Source: Acidobacteriota bacterium | GTDB lineage: Bacteria > Acidobacteriota > Thermoanaerobaculia > UBA5066 | Length of the DNA: 13,985 bases | NCBI GenBank assembly: GCA_016789625.1 | Contig: JAEUQS010000840.1 | Coordinates: forward strand, 1 to 13,985 | Direction: 5' to 3' | Part shown: positions 6,530-13,457 of the stretch, piece after piece | Layout of the letters: each line of letters begins with the position of its first letter | How positions within the stretch are numbered: the stretch's first letter is position 1 | Translations under genes and position numbers: made by a program | Notes under the pieces: model-generated | What the model saw: only the letters and a program-made list of their open reading frames with translations | Databases searched by the model: none | What the model was told of the DNA's origin: nothing

Positions 6530-7567
6530 CTACTGGGGCCGGGCCTTGCGGAGCGATTCGATGAGGCCCGCCGCCGCCTCGTCGAGCGTCTTCTTCCCCT
6601 CCACGTAGGGGCGCCACTCGCTTTCCAGAGCGCTCCGATAGCCGACCCAGTCGCCTCTCGCGAAGATCCCGTGGAGCATCGGCTCGTAAGCCGGCTTGCC
6701 GCCTTCCTCCAGGATCGCGCGGATGGCTTCCCCCGTCGTATAGAAGAGAACGACGTGCCAGAGATCGCCGGGCAGGCGCCAGTTCGCTGCCTTCGCCGCG
6801 CCGTCGAGCGCCTTCCGGAGCGGAGCGGCACGGAGCATGAGCAGGTGGGACGCTTCGTGGAAGACGACCTCGACTGCGGCCACGGATGGGTTCTCCACCG
6901 AGATGAGGAGATGACCGCCCTTCGGATCGAAGGAAACGGAGTTGGCCCCGCTCCAGCTCACGGTCTGCACGACGTCCACGTCGATCGGCAGGGTGTCCCA
7001 GGCGTTCGCGTAGAGCTGCTCGAGACGTCCCGCGATTCGCTGCTCGGTGGGGCCGAGCCGCGTCTTCAGATCCTCGATCCAGGCGCGGTTCGCGGCATCC
7101 TGGGCGGCCCAGCGGCAGGCGCGGTACGCGGGGGCGGCGGCGGCCCGGAATCCCGCCGCGATCGCCACGTACTGTTGGTCTTCGTCTTTTTTCAGCTCCC
7201 CGTCGAAGCCCGCGAGCTGCGCGCGCACGAGGTACTGCTCCCGGGCGAAAGCGTCTTTCGGCGAGACGATCTCGGCGTAATAGGCGACGGCTCCCTCCCA
7301 TCCGTGTCGGTGAGACGACGGGAGCTTCTCGAAGCACGCGGTCTCGGGGCCGGAGCGGAACAGCGCGGGCTGGATCTTCTTCTTCGCGAGACCGGCCGAG
7401 ATCAACGCGTCGTTGAGGTTGGTGTCGAAATCGCTATGGAAGGCGAAGTGAGGGGTCGTGGCGACCGGCGTGCGCCCGGGGGGCTTTCCCAGGCAGAGGC
7501 CGGGAACGGAGAGCAGCAGCCCCAACCCGAGAACGGCTCCGGCTTTCGTCAGAACGCGCCCGCTCAT
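6530..7567 (-). CDS. Secreted HExxH (gluzincin-like) metallopeptidase candidate
   Basis: 345 residues from ATG at 7567. The N-terminus MSGRVLTKAGAVLGLGLLLS is a signal peptide; cleavage is probable after LCLG. The cysteine there does not sit in a proper lipobox, so a lipoprotein is less likely. VVFHEASHLL places H237, E238 and H241 in an HExxH zinc motif, and GEAIRAILEE supplies E280, a possible third ligand 38 residues after the second histidine, as in gluzincins. The middle (residues 90-200) is mostly helical. No named peptidase family is recognised, and some proteins of this kind are inactive. The gene converges on the ZipA-like gene with only 3 nt between the stops. The upstream side is closed by the tRNA-Lys terminator, so it must have its own promoter in 7568-7611, though none is clear. 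Confidence 0.65.
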   Translation of the reverse strand: MSGRVLTKAGAVLGLGLLLSVPGLCLGKPPGRTPVATTPHFAFHSDFDTNLNDALISAGLAKKKIQPALFRSGPETACFEKLPSSHRHGWEGAVAYYAEIVSPKDAFAREQYLVRAQLAGFDGELKKDEDQQYVAIAAGFRAAAAPAYRACRWAAQDAANRAWIEDLKTRLGPTEQRIAGRLEQLYANAWDTLPIDVDVVQTVSWSGANSVSFDPKGGHLLISVENPSVAAVEVVFHEASHLLMLRAAPLRKALDGAAKAANWRLPGDLWHVVLFYTTGEAIRAILEEGGKPAYEPMLHGIFARGDWVGYRSALESEWRPYVEGKKTLDEAAAGLIESLRKARPQ

Positions 7568-7611
7568 GAGTCGTCCAGTCTGGCATGGATCCGCGTTCGA
7601 GAGCCGCCCCG

Positions 7612-7640
7612 AAAAGGGAAAGGGCGCCTGAAAGGCGCCC
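7612..7640 (-). terminator. Intrinsic terminator of the purA/tRNA-Lys transcript
   Basis: On the minus strand GGGCGCC (7640-7634), loop TTTCA, GGCGCCC (7628-7622), directly followed by TTTCCCTTTT (7621-7612). This is a perfect 7-bp GC stem with a T-rich tail, 15 nt after the tRNA CCA end, positioned to end the transcript before the metallopeptidase gene. Confidence 0.8.
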
Positions 7641-7655
7641 GAGCTGGAAAGGGAA

Positions 7656-7730
7656 TGGTGAGCCGTCCGGGATTCGAACCCGGGACCCCCTGATTAAAAG
7701 TCAGATGCTCTACCGCTGAGCTAACGGCCC
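7656..7730 (-). tRNA. tRNA-Lys (anticodon TTT), CCA encoded
   Basis: The acceptor stem GGGCCGT pairs with ACGGCTC (one G-T), followed by A73 and an encoded CCA (7658-7656). The D arm is GCTCAGCGGTAGAGC. The anticodon loop is CTTTTAA with anticodon TTT at 7698-7696, and the T arm has the usual GTTCGAATC. It reads lysine AAA/AAG codons. It lies only 22 nt after the purA stop on the same strand, with no room there for a separate promoter, so it is probably cotranscribed with purA and cut out by RNase processing. Confidence 0.97.
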
Positions 7731-7752
7731 TTTCCGGCCGCAGGCTTGGAGT

Positions 7753-9066
7753 CTAAGCGAGCCAGCCGTCGAGCGGGGTTCCCGCCCTCCGGATGGTCTC
7801 GTCGCGTTTGGGCCCGGTCGAGAGCAGCGCGACCTTCGCGTCCACGATTCCCTCGAGCGCCTCGAGGTACTGCTGGGCGTTCACGGGCAGATCCCCGAAC
7901 GAAGAGATTCCCGCCGTGGAGGTCTTCCAGCCCGGAAACGTGCGGTACACGGGCTTCGCCGCGTCGTAGTGGTCCGCGCGGGCCGGGATCTCGCCGATCT
8001 CCTTGCCGTTCACCTCGTAATGGGTGCAGATCCGGATCTCGTCCATCTCGTCCAGCACGTCGAGCTTCGTGAGCGCGACGGCATCGATCCCCGAGATCCG
8101 CACCGTCGTGCGCGCCACCACCGCGTCGAACCAGCCCACCCGCCGCGGGCGGCCGGTCACCGTGCCGAACTCGTTGCCGCGCTTGCGGATGTGCTCACCC
8201 ACGGAGTCGAAGAGCTCGGTGGGGAAGGGGCCGCTGCCGACGCGGGTCGTGTAGGCCTTCATCACCGCGAGCACGAGGCCGATCGACGCGGGCGGAATGC
8301 CGAGCCCGATCGACGCTCCGCCAGCCGCGCAGGACGACGACGTCACGAACGGATACGTCCCGTGGTCCACGTCGAGCATCACGCCCTGAGCGCCCTCGCA
8401 GAGGATCTTCTTCCCCGAGCGGATCGCCGAGCCGAGGAGCGTCGACGTGTCGGTCACGTAGCCCGCGAGCTCCCGCCCGCAAGCCACGTACTCGTCCATC
8501 GTCTCCTCCACGGTGGGCCCCTCGACGCCGGAGAAGTGCTTCAGCACCGCGTCGTGATGCGCGAGGAGCGGACGGGCCACCGCGATGAAGCGGTCGGCAT
8601 CCACGAGGTCGGCCATGCGGATCCCCGAGCGGTTCGCCTTGGACTCGTAGGCCGGGCCGATCCCGCGCGAGGTGGTGCCGATGTTCGCGCCGCCCAGCGC
8701 CTTCTCGCGCGCGCCGTCGAGCAGCGCATGCGTCGGGAGGATCACGTGGGCGCGATCGGAAACGCGCAGGTTGTCGCCGATCTCGACGCCTTCCTTGCGC
8801 AACGACGCCATCTCCGAAAGGAGCGCGCGCGGGTCGATCACGACCCCGTTGCCGATCACGTTGAGCACGCCCTTCCGGCAGATTCCCGAGGGAATCAAAC
8901 GCAGGGCCAGATGCTTGTCTTCGAACTTCACGGTGTGGCCGGCGTTGTGGCCACCCTGGTAACGGGCGACGAGCTCGAACGAAGGGGAGATCAGGTCCAC
9001 GACCTTCCCCTTGCCCTCGTCTCCCCACTGTCCGCCGATGACGACGGCGACGTTGCGGTGCTTCAC
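7753..9066 (-). CDS. purA: Adenylosuccinate synthetase
   Basis: 437 residues, close to the usual length of about 430. It converts IMP and aspartate with GTP into adenylosuccinate, the first committed step from IMP to AMP, in the cytosol. Landmarks in order: GGQWGDEGKGK (11-21) with the catalytic Asp16 in the phosphate loop, GGHNAGHTV with His44, GNGVVIDP, GTTSRGIGPAYESK, the IMP-binding GAQGVMLDVDHGTYPFVTSS segment, GSGPFPTE, GNEFGTVTGRPRRVGWFD, the guanine-binding TKLDVLD and the C-terminal STGPKRDETI. All expected residues are present. The start is GTG at 9066 with no Shine-Dalgarno; TAGAAT lies 6 nt upstream, which suggests a leaderless transcript. tRNA-Lys follows 22 nt downstream. hutH is divergent, separated by 94 nt with two hairpins. 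Confidence 0.98.
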   Translation of the reverse strand: MKHRNVAVVIGGQWGDEGKGKVVDLISPSFELVARYQGGHNAGHTVKFEDKHLALRLIPSGICRKGVLNVIGNGVVIDPRALLSEMASLRKEGVEIGDNLRVSDRAHVILPTHALLDGAREKALGGANIGTTSRGIGPAYESKANRSGIRMADLVDADRFIAVARPLLAHHDAVLKHFSGVEGPTVEETMDEYVACGRELAGYVTDTSTLLGSAIRSGKKILCEGAQGVMLDVDHGTYPFVTSSSCAAGGASIGLGIPPASIGLVLAVMKAYTTRVGSGPFPTELFDSVGEHIRKRGNEFGTVTGRPRRVGWFDAVVARTTVRISGIDAVALTKLDVLDEMDEIRICTHYEVNGKEIGEIPARADHYDAAKPVYRTFPGWKTSTAGISSFGDLPVNAQQYLEALEGIVDAKVALLSTGPKRDETIRRAGTPLDGWLA

Positions 9067-9072
9067 CGCGGA

Positions 9073-9078
9073 ATTCTA
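9073..9078 (-). promoter_or_regulatory. -10 hexamer TAGAAT of purA
   Basis: TAGAAT matches TATAAT at 5 of 6 positions and stands exactly 6 nt before the purA GTG, so transcription should begin at or next to the start codon. The -35 region would fall within the stem-loop at 9093-9112; TTCGGA at 9103-9098 is a weak candidate. Confidence 0.5.
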
Positions 9079-9092
9079 TCAGCGGGTAAGTG

Positions 9093-9112
9093 GGCGATCC
9101 GAACGGATCGCC
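9093..9112. repeat. Perfect stem-loop A in the purA-hutH divergent region
   Basis: GGCGATCC, loop GAAC, GGATCGCC: an 8-bp perfect inverted repeat with a 4-nt loop. It shares geometry and GGC/GCC ends with the element 3 nt away and with the one at 13458. It overlaps the expected purA -35 region and lies upstream of hutH, so it could be an operator or, as RNA, a leader structure. Since both flanking genes diverge, it is not an ordinary terminator. Confidence 0.7.
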
Positions 9113-9115
9113 TTT

Positions 9116-9135
9116 GGCGGTCCTACCGGACCGCC
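9116..9135. repeat. Perfect stem-loop B in the purA-hutH divergent region
   Basis: GGCGGTCC, loop TACC, GGACCGCC: an 8-bp perfect inverted repeat with a 4-nt loop, separated from stem-loop A by TTT. Its arms match those of A at 7 of 8 positions, and the single change (A to G) is compensated on the other side, which suggests that the pairing is what has been kept. Confidence 0.7.
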
Positions 9136-9147
9136 TGCCTCGCGGAT

Positions 9148-9153
9148 TACCAT
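9148..9153 (+). promoter_or_regulatory. -10-like hexamer TACCAT before hutH
   Basis: TACCAT matches TATAAT at 4 of 6 and stands 7 nt before the ATG at 9161. No Shine-Dalgarno precedes that ATG or the ATG at 9170, so a leaderless mRNA is plausible. No clear -35. Confidence 0.3.
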
Positions 9154-9160
9154 CGACCGA

Positions 9161-10705
9161 ATGACGACCATGGACGTTTCCCCGCTCGTCCTCACCGGTG
9201 AGAACCTGATCCTCTCGGACCTCGTGCGTGCCGCCGATGGCCGGCCGCCCGTCTCGCTCTCCTCCGGTGCCGCCGAACGGGTCGACCGCGCGCGCGCCGT
9301 GATCGACAAGGCGGTCGCGGAAAACCGCGTCGTCTACGGCGTCACCACGGGCTTCGGCAAGTTCGCCGACGTCGTCATTCCAACAGACAAGCTCACGGAG
9401 CTTCAGGAAAACCTCATCCGCAGCCATGCCGCCGGGGCGGGCGAGCCGCTTCCCACGCGCGTCGTGCGGGCCATGATGCTGCTCCGCGCGAACTGCCTCG
9501 CCAAGGGTTTCTCGGGCGTGCGCACCGCCACCGTCGAGACGCTCCTCGGGGCCCTCAACGCGGGCATCCACCCCATCGTCCCCGCGCAGGGCTCCGTGGG
9601 GGCCTCGGGCGATCTGGCTCCGCTCGCGCACCTCGCGCTCGCCCTCATCGGCGAGGGGGAGGTCGAGCACGAGGGCGTTCTCAAGCCGGCCGCCCAGGCC
9701 CTCGCCAAGGCCGGGCTGAAACCCGTGCGGCCCGAGGCCAAGGAGGGGCTCGCCCTCATCAACGGCACGCAGCTCACCACGGCCGTGGGGGGACTCGCGC
9801 TCGCCCAGCTCGTTTCGCTCACCAAGGCCGCGGACCTCATCGCCGCGCTCACGCTGGATGCCCTCAAGGGGACCGACGCCGCGTTCGACCCGCGCATCCA
9901 CGCCGCCCGCCCGCACCCGGGGCAGGGCGCCTCGGCCCGGAACCTGGCCGCGCTCCTCGCGGGCTCCGAGCTTCGCGAGAGCCACCGCGCGTGCGACGCC
10001 GTGCAGGACGCCTACGCGCTCCGCTGCGCGCCTCAGGTGCACGGAACCGTCCGTGACGCGGTCACCTATGCGCGGCGGGTGTTCAACATCGAGATGAACG
10101 CCGCCACCGACAACCCCATGGTGTTCGCCACCGGCGATCAGGGCGAAGGGGAGCTCGTCTCCGGCGGGAACTTCCACGCCGCGCCCGTCGCCCTCGCCTG
10201 CGACCTTCTGGCCGCCGCCGCGACGGATCTCGCGTCGATCAGCGAGCGGCGCACCGAGCGCCTCGTCAACCCGGCGCTCTCGGGCGATCTTCCGGCCTTC
10301 CTCGTGCGGGAAGGCGGCCTCCACAGCGGCTTCATGATGATCCACGTCACGGCGGCCGAGATAGTCTCCGAGTGCAAGTCGCTCTCCTACCCGGCTTCGG
10401 TGGATTCCATTCCGACCTCGGCCGGAAAGGAAGACCACGTGTCGATGGGGCCCATCGCGGCGCGCAAGCTCGCGCGCATCGTGGAGAACCTGTCGCTCGT
10501 GCTCGGCATCGAGCTCCTCGCCGCCGCGCAGGCTCTGGACCTGCGCCGTCCGCTCACGTCGTCTGTGACGCTGGAAGAGGTCTCCCGCAGGCTGCGCGTG
10601 GACGTGCCCACCTGGGAGAAGGACCGCTACGCCGCTCCCGACATCGAGGCCGCTCGCTCGCTCGTCGTCTCGGGACTCGACGATCTGCTGGCGCCGCTCG
10701 AATAA
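9161..10705 (+). CDS. hutH: Histidine ammonia-lyase
   Basis: 514 residues from ATG at 9161, close to the family's usual 505-515. It removes ammonia from L-histidine to give urocanate, the first step of histidine breakdown, as a cytosolic tetramer. Landmarks: VVYGVTTGFGKFAD with the catalytic tyrosine, IRSHAAGAGEPLP, the GSVGASGDLAPLAHLAL signature in which A148-S149-G150 cyclise to the MIO electrophile, GLALINGTQ, YALRCAPQVHG, NAATDNPM and TSAGKEDHVSMGPIAARK. The SHAAG and KEDHVSMG segments favour histidine over phenylalanine or tyrosine as substrate. A second ATG at 9170 is also possible; an upstream extension to 9011 would run into purA and is rejected. No other hut genes flank it. The last 79 nt overlap the end of the opposing membrane-protein gene. 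Confidence 0.95.
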   Translation: MTTMDVSPLVLTGENLILSDLVRAADGRPPVSLSSGAAERVDRARAVIDKAVAENRVVYGVTTGFGKFADVVIPTDKLTELQENLIRSHAAGAGEPLPTRVVRAMMLLRANCLAKGFSGVRTATVETLLGALNAGIHPIVPAQGSVGASGDLAPLAHLALALIGEGEVEHEGVLKPAAQALAKAGLKPVRPEAKEGLALINGTQLTTAVGGLALAQLVSLTKAADLIAALTLDALKGTDAAFDPRIHAARPHPGQGASARNLAALLAGSELRESHRACDAVQDAYALRCAPQVHGTVRDAVTYARRVFNIEMNAATDNPMVFATGDQGEGELVSGGNFHAAPVALACDLLAAAATDLASISERRTERLVNPALSGDLPAFLVREGGLHSGFMMIHVTAAEIVSECKSLSYPASVDSIPTSAGKEDHVSMGPIAARKLARIVENLSLVLGIELLAAAQALDLRRPLTSSVTLEEVSRRLRVDVPTWEKDRYAAPDIEAARSLVVSGLDDLLAPLE

Positions 10706-11145
10706 AGAACCCGGTCCGTGATCGGCACGTGGACGAGCAGCGTCGCGTAGTAGAGCGGCGACAGCAAGGACCCCGAACCGCCGAACGTGGGCAGGAACGT
10801 GTACACGTAGAGAGGCGCTCCGAAGAAGGTCCGGAACACCCATTCGTTGAGGAGCACCTCGATCACCGGACCGAACGTCACGAGGAGGAGGAGGCGCAGC
10901 GCCGTTCGTGAGCGCGGGCTCCGGGCGCGGAGGTTCAGGGCCCTGTCGTAGGCGGTCGAGACGGGGACGATCAGGAGGAGCGCGAGGAGCCACACCACCG
11001 GCGACGTGATGCCTTGGAACACCGGCGCGATCTCGTAGCGCCAGAGCCTCAGCCCCGCCGCGAGGAAGAGGAGCCCGCCGGCGACCTCGCAGACGATCCA
11101 GGCGAGGGAGCCCACGGCGCACGCGAGGAGGAAGCGGGCTTTCAC
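10627..11145 (-). CDS. Small integral membrane protein, last gene of the SCP2-ArsA operon
   Basis: 172 residues from a GTG at 11145 whose GTGA overlaps the stop of the ArsA-like gene, so translation is probably coupled. Four hydrophobic segments are visible (residues about 5-30, 45-64, 82-100 and 118-140), with WRYEIAPVFQGITSPVVW and FGPVIEVLLNEWVF as distinctive stretches. It has no signal-peptide cleavage site and no catalytic motif, and the family is not recognised. The last 25 or so residues (SSGASRSSSPETTSE...) are read antisense to the end of hutH and look like shadow sequence, so an ancestral stop may have been lost. Its place behind an ArsA/Get3-like ATPase suggests a membrane partner or substrate, by inference only. 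Confidence 0.65.
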   Translation of the reverse strand: MKARFLLACAVGSLAWIVCEVAGGLLFLAAGLRLWRYEIAPVFQGITSPVVWLLALLLIVPVSTAYDRALNLRARSPRSRTALRLLLLVTFGPVIEVLLNEWVFRTFFGAPLYVYTFLPTFGGSGSLLSPLYYATLLVHVPITDRVLYSSGASRSSSPETTSERAASMSGAA

Positions 11146-12989
11146 GGGACGGGCCCGGCGAGCTCGCTCGCGAGCCGCGTGAGGAGGTCCTCGCGGGTCG
11201 TGCCTTCCAGGAACGAGCGGCGCGGCAGATCTTCCAGCGCCGGAGGCAGGTTCGGCTCCCGGAACAGCTTCTCGGGCACTCGGTTGAAGAGCGTCACGGG
11301 CTCGACCTTGCGTTTGGCGAGAGCGACGGCGAGAGAGCCGGCCGTGAGGAGGGCCGACCGGTCGAGCGACGACACGATGGCGAACTCGCCCTCGCGGAGC
11401 TTGGCCGAGATGTCCTTGGAGCGGGCCTTGAAGCCGTCGTAGAGCCCGTCGAACGCGTGGAAGAAGTCCGCGAGGTCCGAGAGGAACGAGAAGCCGAGGA
11501 CGCCGTCCGCGATCTTGAGGATCGCCGCGGCTCCGCGAGACGCTCCCGAAAGCGCGCGCGAGAGGAGCGAGTCGCCGTGCAGGAACCAGCGCAGCGCGTC
11601 GTTCTCGAGGAGGTGGATCATCCTCTCCGGCGCCGCCAGGAAGTCCAGGCCGCGCGCGGCCGGCGGCGTGTCGAGGACGATCAGGTCGTTCTGCGGATCG
11701 TTCGCGTGCTCGAAGAGCGCCTCGACCCCCATGTACTCGAGGACGCCGGGCAGGGAGTCGACGAGGCCGGTGTAGAGCTTGTTCTTCTGGATGCGGGCGA
11801 GGACGTCCGCCGGCGCGACGCGCGCGAGCAGCCTCTCGAAGACGGCCTTGGGGTCGATCTGGAGGACGCGGAAGGCCGCGCCCGGGGGCAGGCCCGGGAG
11901 CTTCACGTCGATGGGCTCGTCGGCGGCGCCGCCTTCGATGCCCAGTGCCTGCGCCAGCCTGCGCGCGGGGTCCACCGTCATCACGAGGACGCGCCGTCCG
12001 CGCCGGGCCGCCGCGAGCCCGGCCGCGGCAGACAGCGTCGTCTTGCCCACGCCGCCGGGCCCCACGAAGACGAGGAGCTTGGCGGTGTCGAGCCAGGGGC
12101 GGGCGTCGAACGTCGTGGGCAGACGGAACGTCTCGCGCCGTTCGAGCGGCCGGCGCGAGCGTCCCCCGCCTTCCGAGACGAGCTCCGTCAGCTCGTCGAG
12201 GAACGCCTTCGGGTCGGGGTCGGGCAGCTCGGGCAAGCGGATCGTGGGGTGCGAGAGGCGCGGCAGCGATTCCGTCGCGCCGCTCCGGCCCACGCGGTTC
12301 ACCACCACGAGGCCCGTCGTGAGCCCGGCCTGCGCCCTGGCCCCCTCGACGAGCTCCTCGGCCTCGCGGGCCGCCAGTTCCGCGGGTTCGGCCACCACGA
12401 CGAGCGCGGTCCTCGAGCCGTCGGAGACGAGCTGGTCGAGGTCCTTCGCGAGCGTGCGCATGGGGCCCGCGGGCACCGAGCGCAGCAGCGTGCGCGGCAC
12501 GCCCATGAGCGAGAGCGCGTGGCCCGTGGCCGGCGCGTCGAGCACGACGAGGTCGTACCTGGGAGCCCGCTTGGTGCCGCGCGTTCTCTTGAAGAGCTCG
12601 CGGATCTTGCCGAGGAGGAGGAGGTCCGAGAGACCCGGAGTCGCGCGGGTGAAGTAGCGAAACGTCGACGAAGCGAGGAGGCGGTTCTGGAGGATGGAAA
12701 GAGGAACCACCGAGCGGACGAAGTCCTCGAGGAGCGTCTCGAACTCGGCCGTGATGCCGTAGAGGCGCTCCTCGTAGAGCGTCTCGGCGTATCCGCCGTC
12801 CTCCTTCTCGAAGAGCGGGGCGGCGTCGCCTCGGCCGTCGGAGGAGAGGAGGAGCACGGTCTTCCCCGAGCGCGCCGCCAGGCGCGCGAGCGCTGCCGCG
12901 ACGGACGTCTTCCCGACGCCGCCCTTGCCCGAGACGACGAGGAGCTTTCTTTCGAAGAGCGCCTGGAGGGCTTCGACGAGATCGCTCAG
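11142..12989 (-). CDS. Fused tandem ArsA/Get3-like ATPase, cysteine-free, probable CTG start
   Basis: About 615 residues with two ArsA-type domains. Domain 1: VVSGKGGVGKTS (deviant Walker A, K22 and K27), SSDGRGDAAPLF in place of the usual DPAHS switch, and LDAPATGHALSLM. Domain 2: FVGPGGVGKTTLS (K316; the signature lysine of the deviant motif is replaced by proline at 311), TVDPARRLAQALG and LDTPPAARGLDFL. The fold uses ATP to load or release client proteins or metalloids. There is no cysteine in the whole chain, whereas arsenite-binding ArsA needs several, so an arsenite pump is unlikely. No ATG, GTG or TTG lies near the start; CTG at 12989 overlaps the SCP2 stop (CTGA), with GAGAGG 8 nt upstream. 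The nearest in-frame ATG, at 13202, would add 71 shadow-like residues. The downstream gene overlaps by 4 nt. Confidence 0.85.
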   Translation of the reverse strand: MSDLVEALQALFERKLLVVSGKGGVGKTSVAAALARLAARSGKTVLLLSSDGRGDAAPLFEKEDGGYAETLYEERLYGITAEFETLLEDFVRSVVPLSILQNRLLASSTFRYFTRATPGLSDLLLLGKIRELFKRTRGTKRAPRYDLVVLDAPATGHALSLMGVPRTLLRSVPAGPMRTLAKDLDQLVSDGSRTALVVVAEPAELAAREAEELVEGARAQAGLTTGLVVVNRVGRSGATESLPRLSHPTIRLPELPDPDPKAFLDELTELVSEGGGRSRRPLERRETFRLPTTFDARPWLDTAKLLVFVGPGGVGKTTLSAAAGLAAARRGRRVLVMTVDPARRLAQALGIEGGAADEPIDVKLPGLPPGAAFRVLQIDPKAVFERLLARVAPADVLARIQKNKLYTGLVDSLPGVLEYMGVEALFEHANDPQNDLIVLDTPPAARGLDFLAAPERMIHLLENDALRWFLHGDSLLSRALSGASRGAAAILKIADGVLGFSFLSDLADFFHAFDGLYDGFKARSKDISAKLREGEFAIVSSLDRSALLTAGSLAVALAKRKVEPVTLFNRVPEKLFREPNLPPALEDLPRRSFLEGTTREDLLTRLASELAGPVP

Positions 12990-13423
12990 GCGACGAACCT
13001 CTCGCGACCCGTCTTTTTCAGGTGTGCGATCCAGATCTTGTGGAACGGAGCCACGATGGGCAGGAGGTCCAGCACCTTCGGCAGGTCGCCCGTCTCGAGG
13101 ACGATCTTCTTCCGGGCGATCGCGAGCGGGATGTTCTCGCGGCCCTGGAAGTAGCGGTTCGCGAGGTCGCTCGTCATCTGCATCGTGACCACCGGCGACC
13201 ATTTGGCCTTGCCGCCCCAGACCCACTCGAGGTGCTCGCCCTTCTTCGCCCGGGCATCCGAGGCGTCGCGCACGTCGAGCACGAGCCCGAGGTCCGTGAC
13301 GACGAACCGCTGCGGGGTCTTCTGGGCGCGCAGCTTCGGCCCGATCTCCGGGTGGCGGGAGAGGGTGTCGAAGAGCTCGTCGAAGAGGGCCTTGAACGTC
13401 TTGGCGTCGAGGGCATCGGCCAT
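12986..13423 (-). CDS. SCP2-like sterol/lipid-carrier domain protein
   Basis: 145 residues from ATG at 13423, essentially a single SCP2 domain: an N-terminal helix (AKTFKALFDELFDTLSRHPE), strands RFVVTDLGLVLDVRD and HLEWVWGGKAKWSPVVTMQM, then DLANRYFQGRENIPLAIARKKIVLETGDLPKVLDLLPIVAP in two parts, the typical SCP2 turn before a C-terminal helix. SCP2 domains bind acyl chains or sterol-like lipids in a hydrophobic tunnel; here it stands alone, with no signal peptide, so it is cytosolic. It is first in the operon with the ArsA-like ATPase and the membrane protein. An in-frame start at 13516 would overlap the divergent gene and is rejected. GAGAAT lies 6 nt before the ATG, so the message may be leaderless. 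Confidence 0.8.
   Translation of the reverse strand: MADALDAKTFKALFDELFDTLSRHPEIGPKLRAQKTPQRFVVTDLGLVLDVRDASDARAKKGEHLEWVWGGKAKWSPVVTMQMTSDLANRYFQGRENIPLAIARKKIVLETGDLPKVLDLLPIVAPFHKIWIAHLKKTGRERFVA
12998..13003 (-). promoter_or_regulatory. Shine-Dalgarno GAGAGG that supports the CTG start
   Basis: GAGAGG lies inside the end of the SCP2-like gene, 8 nt before the CTG at 12989-12987, which is good spacing. Together with the CTGA overlap with the SCP2 stop it supports re-initiation at a CTG codon for the ArsA-like gene. Confidence 0.5.
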
Positions 13424-13429
13424 GCGGGG

Positions 13430-13435
13430 ATTCTC
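13430..13435 (-). promoter_or_regulatory. -10-like hexamer GAGAAT before the SCP2-like gene
   Basis: GAGAAT matches TATAAT at 4 of 6 and stands exactly 6 nt before the ATG at 13423, the same distance as at purA and the GT-C-like gene. GAGA could instead be read as a weak Shine-Dalgarno. Confidence 0.3.
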
Positions 13436-13457
13436 GCCCGTGTGAAAGAATCTCGCT

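Noticed and set aside
9011..9160. N-terminal extension of HutH by 50 residues
   Set aside because: It would overlap the purA start and both stem-loops, and the residues do not resemble the family; ATG at 9161 gives normal length.
8195..11122. Minus-strand open frame of 975 codons across purA and hutH
   Set aside because: It runs antisense to hutH and in another frame of purA; the translation is Arg/Gly/His-rich without domain pattern. It stays open because of the GC-rich codon bias.
11142..12989. Arsenite efflux ATPase (arsA of an ars operon)
   Set aside because: No cysteine in the protein and no ars genes nearby; only the ATPase superfamily is supported.
11457..13154. Plus-strand open frame of 565 codons
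   Set aside because: Antisense to the ArsA-like ATPase, whose P-loops and other motifs are clear.
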